This document shows positions 6,725-9,512 of a DNA stretch of 9,512 nucleotides, piece after piece. This DNA is from Acidobacteriota bacterium. GTDB lineage: Bacteria > Acidobacteriota > Polarisedimenticolia > Polarisedimenticolales > Polarisedimenticolaceae. The notes beneath the pieces are model-generated. The model did not search any database and was not told where the DNA came from. It saw only the letters and a program-made list of their open reading frames with translations. Position 1 is the first letter of the stretch; each line of letters opens with the position of its first letter. Where the stretch lies: contig WVWW01000282.1 of assembly GCA_011773795.1 (NCBI GenBank), positions 8,397 to 17,908 on the forward strand, read 5' to 3'. A program made the position numbers and the translations under genes.

Positions 6725-7180
6725 ATGTCTGCCGAACGCATTCTCGACGACTATCGCAGCGGCACGATCGACCGGCGTGCCGCACTCGGGCGGCTCGCGG
6801 TGTTCTTCGCCGCCGCCTACGCGGGTGCTCCCGTTCTGGCTTCCAAGGAAGCTCCGACGTTCGCATCGAAGGGCCTGAACCACCTGGCGCTTCGCGTGAC
6901 GGACGTCGCGCGATCGCGCGACTTCTACGTCGAGCACTTCGGGCTGGAAGTGCGCAGCGAATTCCTGCCGCACAACTGCTTCCTCGGTTGCGGCGACAAC
7001 TTCGTCGCATTGTTCCGAAGCGATACGGCGGGGATGGATCACTTCTGCTTCACGATCGACGACTACGACCCTGCCGAGGCGCTCCAGCGGTTGAAGGACG
7101 CGGGTCTGGAGTCGCATCGAGTCGAGAATCGCGTCTACTTCAAGGACCCGGATGGCCTGGAAGGGCAGGTTGCCCGATGA
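6725..7180 (+). CDS. VOC/glyoxalase-fold protein with a twin-arginine-type signal
   Basis: A 151-residue protein. Residues 1-39 look like a twin-arginine or similar export signal: a polar n-region, IDRRAALGRLA, a hydrophobic stretch FFAAAYAGAPV, then a possible LAS cut site. The mature part is one vicinal-oxygen-chelate domain: GLNHLALRVTDVARSRDFYVEHFGLEV, MDHFCFTI, and YFKDPDGLEGQVAR at the end. H53 and H106 are at the usual metal-ligand places. The third ligand position, four residues after DPDG, is Q148 rather than the usual Glu, although E146 is close by. The family includes extradiol dioxygenases, glyoxalases and resistance proteins, so the reaction is not known. Co-transcription with the intradiol-like gene suggests related substrates. 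The frame ends 10 bases before the end of the convergent hydrolase gene, with no terminator between. Confidence 0.8.
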   Translation: MSAERILDDYRSGTIDRRAALGRLAVFFAAAYAGAPVLASKEAPTFASKGLNHLALRVTDVARSRDFYVEHFGLEVRSEFLPHNCFLGCGDNFVALFRSDTAGMDHFCFTIDDYDPAEALQRLKDAGLESHRVENRVYFKDPDGLEGQVAR

Positions 7181-7190
7181 GTCCGACGGG

Positions 7191-8294
7191 CTATTCGATG
7201 ATCTCGACGGCGGTCCAGCCGTCACCTGGATCGGCCAGGAAACGGCGAATCCAGTCCGCGACGAGCTCCGGCCGATCGGACTGCAGAGAGTGCTTGCCCT
7301 CGGCGACGATCCGCAGGCGAGCGTCGGGGAGCTCGGCGAGCAGCTTGTAACCCATCGACAGCGGCAACGTCTCGTCGCGCCGGCCCCACAGCAACAGGAC
7401 CGGGATGTCGACCTTGGCGTAGTCGTCGACCAGCGATTCGATCGCCTCCCAATCGGGGCGACGGGTCCACTCATCGAACGGGACGGCTTGCCGGATGATC
7501 GCCTGGGTCGCGAGTCGCGCCTGCTTGCCGTCGAAAGCGTTCAACAAGCGGTCGACGTCGAGCTTGAAGACCTTGTCGGGATACTCCGCGGAGTGAAGGA
7601 GCTCCTGCGCGACACGTTCCTTGAAGATCCGCGTGCCCCTGGCGATGCCGAGCTTGAAGCTGCCCATCCGGCTCATCTCGTCGAGCGTTTCATTCGAGCG
7701 GCTGACGGCGAATTCCAGCGGGGCAATCAGCATGGCGCTGTCGACGCGCTCGAATATCCTCGGATAGTCCGCGCGGAGCTCCTCGGACCCCAGGATGCGC
7801 AGGGCAACGGCACCGCCGAGCGAGTGGCCGACGAAGAAGATGCGCTCGGGCCAGCCCGCTTCGTCGTTGCGCCGGCGTAACGCTTCGAGGATCTGGCGGG
7901 CGGAGCCGCTGGGCGAATACTCCGCCTCGCCGATCTCCAGCGGCGAGGGCCGGTCGGATTCCCCGCACCCGAGCTGGTCGGGGATCCACAGCCGATGGGT
8001 CTCGCCGAGGCGGCCCGATACGAATTGCCACGTCGTCCGGTCGGACACGAGCCCGTGGATCAGCACGACCAGTGCCTCTTCCGGCCCGGCGCCCGTCTCC
8101 TCGGCGACGATCGAGTAGGGGACACCGTCGATCTCTCCGACCGGGTGGGTCCACACGCGGACACGCCGGGCCTCGGCGGCGTCGGCGAGAGACTTGAACA
8201 CCGGCACCTGGTCGAGGGTCGGCAACCGCTTGTAGGTCGGGGCGCAGGCGGTCACGGCAAGCGCGATCAGGAGCAGGGGTAGGAGTCGTTTCAC
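7191..8294 (-). CDS. Alpha/beta hydrolase lipoprotein
   Basis: The GTG at 8294 is chosen over the longer frame (to 8378). It overlaps the stop of the DUF72 gene as GTGA, has GAGGT 6 bases upstream, and gives a good lipoprotein signal (VKRLLPLLLIALAVTAC, lipid-bearing C17). The product has 367 residues. Alanine follows the cysteine, which under the enterobacterial +2 rule would favour the outer membrane. Catalytic features: HGL at 80-82 (oxyanion hole), GHSLGG with nucleophile S158, acid D307 in LLLWGRRDETLP, and H335 in GKHSLQSDRP. The helical lid lies at about 185-295. The closest general resemblance is to esterases and meta-cleavage-product hydrolases, but the substrate is unknown. It is expressed with DUF72 from the 8986 end, and it is convergent with the VOC gene. 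Confidence 0.85.
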   Translation of the reverse strand: MKRLLPLLLIALAVTACAPTYKRLPTLDQVPVFKSLADAAEARRVRVWTHPVGEIDGVPYSIVAEETGAGPEEALVVLIHGLVSDRTTWQFVSGRLGETHRLWIPDQLGCGESDRPSPLEIGEAEYSPSGSARQILEALRRRNDEAGWPERIFFVGHSLGGAVALRILGSEELRADYPRIFERVDSAMLIAPLEFAVSRSNETLDEMSRMGSFKLGIARGTRIFKERVAQELLHSAEYPDKVFKLDVDRLLNAFDGKQARLATQAIIRQAVPFDEWTRRPDWEAIESLVDDYAKVDIPVLLLWGRRDETLPLSMGYKLLAELPDARLRIVAEGKHSLQSDRPELVADWIRRFLADPGDGWTAVEIIE

Positions 8295-8986
8295 GACAGG
8301 ACCTCGCGAAAGCGCATGGCCATCTTCGGCGCGGCGCCCTCGTCTTCGTGTTTGAAAAAGACGTACAGCTCGTCCCATCCGGTCTGTGTCAGCTTGCCGG
8401 CCCAGGCCGACATCTCGTCGTCAGAATAAGCGTCTCGCCGGAAACGCACGTACCCGAAGGGCGCCGTCCGGGCGACCGGCGGCTCGGCGAGCTTCTGATC
8501 CGAAACGACGAGCGCCAGTCCGCGATCGGACAGGAACTCGCGAGTCTCCTCGTCGAACCAGCTCTCGTGGCGGAACTCCAGCGCACAGCGAAACCCGTCG
8601 GGGATGAACTCGGTCAACCTTCCCAGCACGTCGAAGTCCTTCTTCAGCCACGGAGGGAACTGAAATAGCGCCGGCCCGAGGCGCTGTCCGAGCGTGGCCG
8701 AGTTGTTGGCGAACGTTTCGAGTGGTTCGCCGACGCCGTCGAACCCTTTCTTGTGACTGATGCGCCGGGGGCTCTTCAGCACGAAGGAGAAATCTTCCGG
8801 AACCTGTGCGGCCCAAGTCTCCAGGAGCTCCACACGCGGCATGCGATGGAAGGTGTTGTTGATCTCGACCGTGTCGAAATGTTCGCCGTAGTACGCGAGC
8901 ATTCGGTCGTTCTTGATCTGCCCGGGGTAGAATGGGCCCTTCCATTCCTTGTAGGAAAAGCCGCTGGTGCCGATGCGTGCCCGCAT
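8291..8986 (-). CDS. DUF72 (YecE-like) TIM-barrel protein
   Basis: A 231-residue cytoplasmic protein, slightly shorter than typical members. The DUF72 motifs are clear in order: IGTSGFSYKEWKGPFYP (5-21), FDTVEINNTFHRMP (37-50), FSFVLKSPRRISH (66-78), LGPALFQFPP (103-112), ALEFRHESWF (135-144), YVRFRR (179-184), and a final YVFFKHEDEGAAPKMAMRF. Where many relatives have an asparagine pair after the YVFF strand, this one has KHED. The fold is a TIM barrel related to sugar-phosphate and endonuclease-IV-like enzymes; the biochemical role of the family is not established. It is the first gene of a minus-strand pair with the lipoprotein hydrolase. No Shine-Dalgarno is seen before ATG, but a -10-like box lies 6 bases upstream. 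Confidence 0.9.
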   Translation of the reverse strand: MRARIGTSGFSYKEWKGPFYPGQIKNDRMLAYYGEHFDTVEINNTFHRMPRVELLETWAAQVPEDFSFVLKSPRRISHKKGFDGVGEPLETFANNSATLGQRLGPALFQFPPWLKKDFDVLGRLTEFIPDGFRCALEFRHESWFDEETREFLSDRGLALVVSDQKLAEPPVARTAPFGYVRFRRDAYSDDEMSAWAGKLTQTGWDELYVFFKHEDEGAAPKMAMRFREVLS

Positions 8987-8992
8987 CCTGCA

Positions 8993-9020
8993 AGCCTAGC
9001 AGGGGCTCGGACGGGAGCAA
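8993..9020 (-). promoter_or_regulatory. Candidate promoter of the DUF72-hydrolase pair
   Basis: On the minus strand TTGCTC (9015-9020), a 16-base spacer and TAGGCT (8993-8998) form a plausible -35/-10 pair. Only 6 bases separate the -10 box from ATG, which implies a leaderless transcript. The -10 box sits inside a small inverted repeat (CCTGC at 8987-8991, GCAGG at 8999-9003). Confidence 0.5.
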
Positions 9021-9028
9021 CCCGGGTT
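9019..9028. repeat. Perfect 10-bp palindrome next to the VanZ-like start
   Basis: AACCCGGGTT is self-complementary over all ten bases. It lies directly before the TTG proposed as the VanZ-like start and beside the DUF72 -35 box. It may be an operator or chance. Confidence 0.35.
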
Positions 9029-9512
9029 TTGAAACGGCAACGCTGGACCACGATCGGGCTCATCGCGGGCCTCATGCTGGCCATCGCGCCGTTGGTCGTG
9101 AACTGGAGCCCCTGGAGCTCGATGCTGGCGCGCACGTTCAACAATCTGGTTCACATCCCGCTGTTCGCTGTGATCACGACCTTGCTGCTCGTCCTGGCCC
9201 GGCGCTCACTCGGAGGCCGGTTGAGCCCGGCGACTCAGTACGCCGCAGCGTGCGGGACCGGCCTGTTCGTCGGCTTCCTGACCGAACTGCTTCAGCTGGT
9301 CGGGCCGCGGGACGCCGATTTCTCGGACCTGATCCTGAACGGCGTCGGCGTCGTGCTCGCCGTCACCTGGTGGTGCACGTTTGACGAGCGCCTCGACGGG
9401 ACACCGATCCGTCGCAAGGGCGGCCGGATCGTCTTGAGGATCGTCGCGATCGCCGGGTTCGTGGTGAGCCTGTACCCGTTGATCCCGGTTTGGGAGGCCT
9501 ACCGCGAGAGGG
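9029..9512 (+). CDS. VanZ-like membrane protein (3' end outside window)
   Basis: The frame is open from 9029 to the window edge, 161 residues visible. I chose TTG at 9029: it gives MKRQRWTTIGLIAGLM, a positive end before the first membrane helix, and CGGGAG stands 11 bases upstream. The next in-frame ATG, at 9074, would cut into that helix. VanZ hallmarks: NLVHIPLFAVI (39-49) where the family has a conserved His after an aromatic/Asn stretch, and GFLTELLQLVGPRDADFSDLILNGVGVVLA (82-111) with E86, Q89, R94, D100, N104 and G107. A fourth or fifth hydrophobic segment starts at about 134 (RIVLRIVAIAGFVVSLYPLIPVWEAY), so the protein continues past the usual VanZ core and may carry an extra C-terminal domain. 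VanZ itself affects teicoplanin resistance, but most family members have no known role. It is divergent from DUF72, with 42 bases between the two starts. Confidence 0.75.
   Translation, partial: MKRQRWTTIGLIAGLMLAIAPLVVNWSPWSSMLARTFNNLVHIPLFAVITTLLLVLARRSLGGRLSPATQYAAACGTGLFVGFLTELLQLVGPRDADFSDLILNGVGVVLAVTWWCTFDERLDGTPIRRKGGRIVLRIVAIAGFVVSLYPLIPVWEAYRER

Noticed and set aside
7152..7880. 242-codon plus-strand frame opposite the hydrolase gene
   Set aside because: The opposite frame has the complete hydrolase catalytic set. This one has no domain and starts inside the VOC gene.
8295..8378. Upstream extension of the hydrolase gene to 8378
   Set aside because: The 28 extra residues are Arg-rich, lie within the DUF72 coding region and would displace the lipoprotein signal. 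GTG at 8294 has a ribosome binding site.
8932..9384. 150-codon plus-strand frame over the VanZ-like gene
   Set aside because: Wrong frame, Arg-rich. The frame from 9029 shows membrane helices and the VanZ motif.

Overview
The window is GC-rich bacterial DNA, densely coded, with GTG and TTG starts alongside ATG. Lipoprotein, Sec and twin-arginine-type export signals suggest a diderm (Gram-negative) bacterium. The gene mix (a large secreted carboxypeptidase-regulatory-like protein, a YfbK-type VWA protein, DUF72, an AftB-like GT-C enzyme) and start codons sitting just after a TAnnnT -10 box remind me of Acidobacteriota or a similar phylum. That placement is a low-confidence impression, not a result. 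No rRNA, tRNA, CRISPR array or mobile element is visible, and no gene-free stretch exceeds about 150 bases.

Layout. (1) 1-848, plus strand: C-terminal part of a VWA/DUF3520 (YfbK-like) protein, followed by an intrinsic terminator at 868-916. (2) 931-3642, plus strand: a two-gene operon with no gap, encoding an AftB-like GT-C membrane glycosyltransferase and a 12-helix MFS transporter. Its promoter overlaps the upstream terminator. (3) 3623-6124, minus strand: a large exported beta-domain protein whose 3' end overlaps the MFS gene by 20 bases. (4) 6125-6268: a divergent control region with a perfect 10-bp tandem repeat plus a third partial copy. (5) 6269-7180, plus strand: two small exported proteins, an intradiol-dioxygenase-like protein and a VOC/glyoxalase-fold protein with a twin-arginine-type signal. 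(6) 7191-8986, minus strand: a DUF72 (YecE-like) gene overlapping by GTGA a lipoprotein alpha/beta hydrolase. (7) 9029 to the window end, plus strand: a VanZ-like membrane protein with a TTG start, cut by the window edge.

How they may work together. Regions 3-5 look like one unit: a large exported beta-rich protein and two exported enzymes of dioxygenase-related folds read outwards from a shared control region. The neighbouring lipoprotein hydrolase is also exported, so four consecutive genes encode envelope or secreted proteins, three of them of fold classes used in ring cleavage and cleavage-product hydrolysis. An exported aromatic-processing set is possible, but it rests on fold and motif reading only. 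The GT-C/MFS operon is more likely envelope glycan or lipid assembly plus transport.

Three genes (starts at 931, 6269 and 8986) lack a clear Shine-Dalgarno but have a TAnnnT hexamer 6-9 bases before ATG, suggesting leaderless or near-leaderless transcripts. The genes at 6124, 6725 and 8294 have normal ribosome binding sites.
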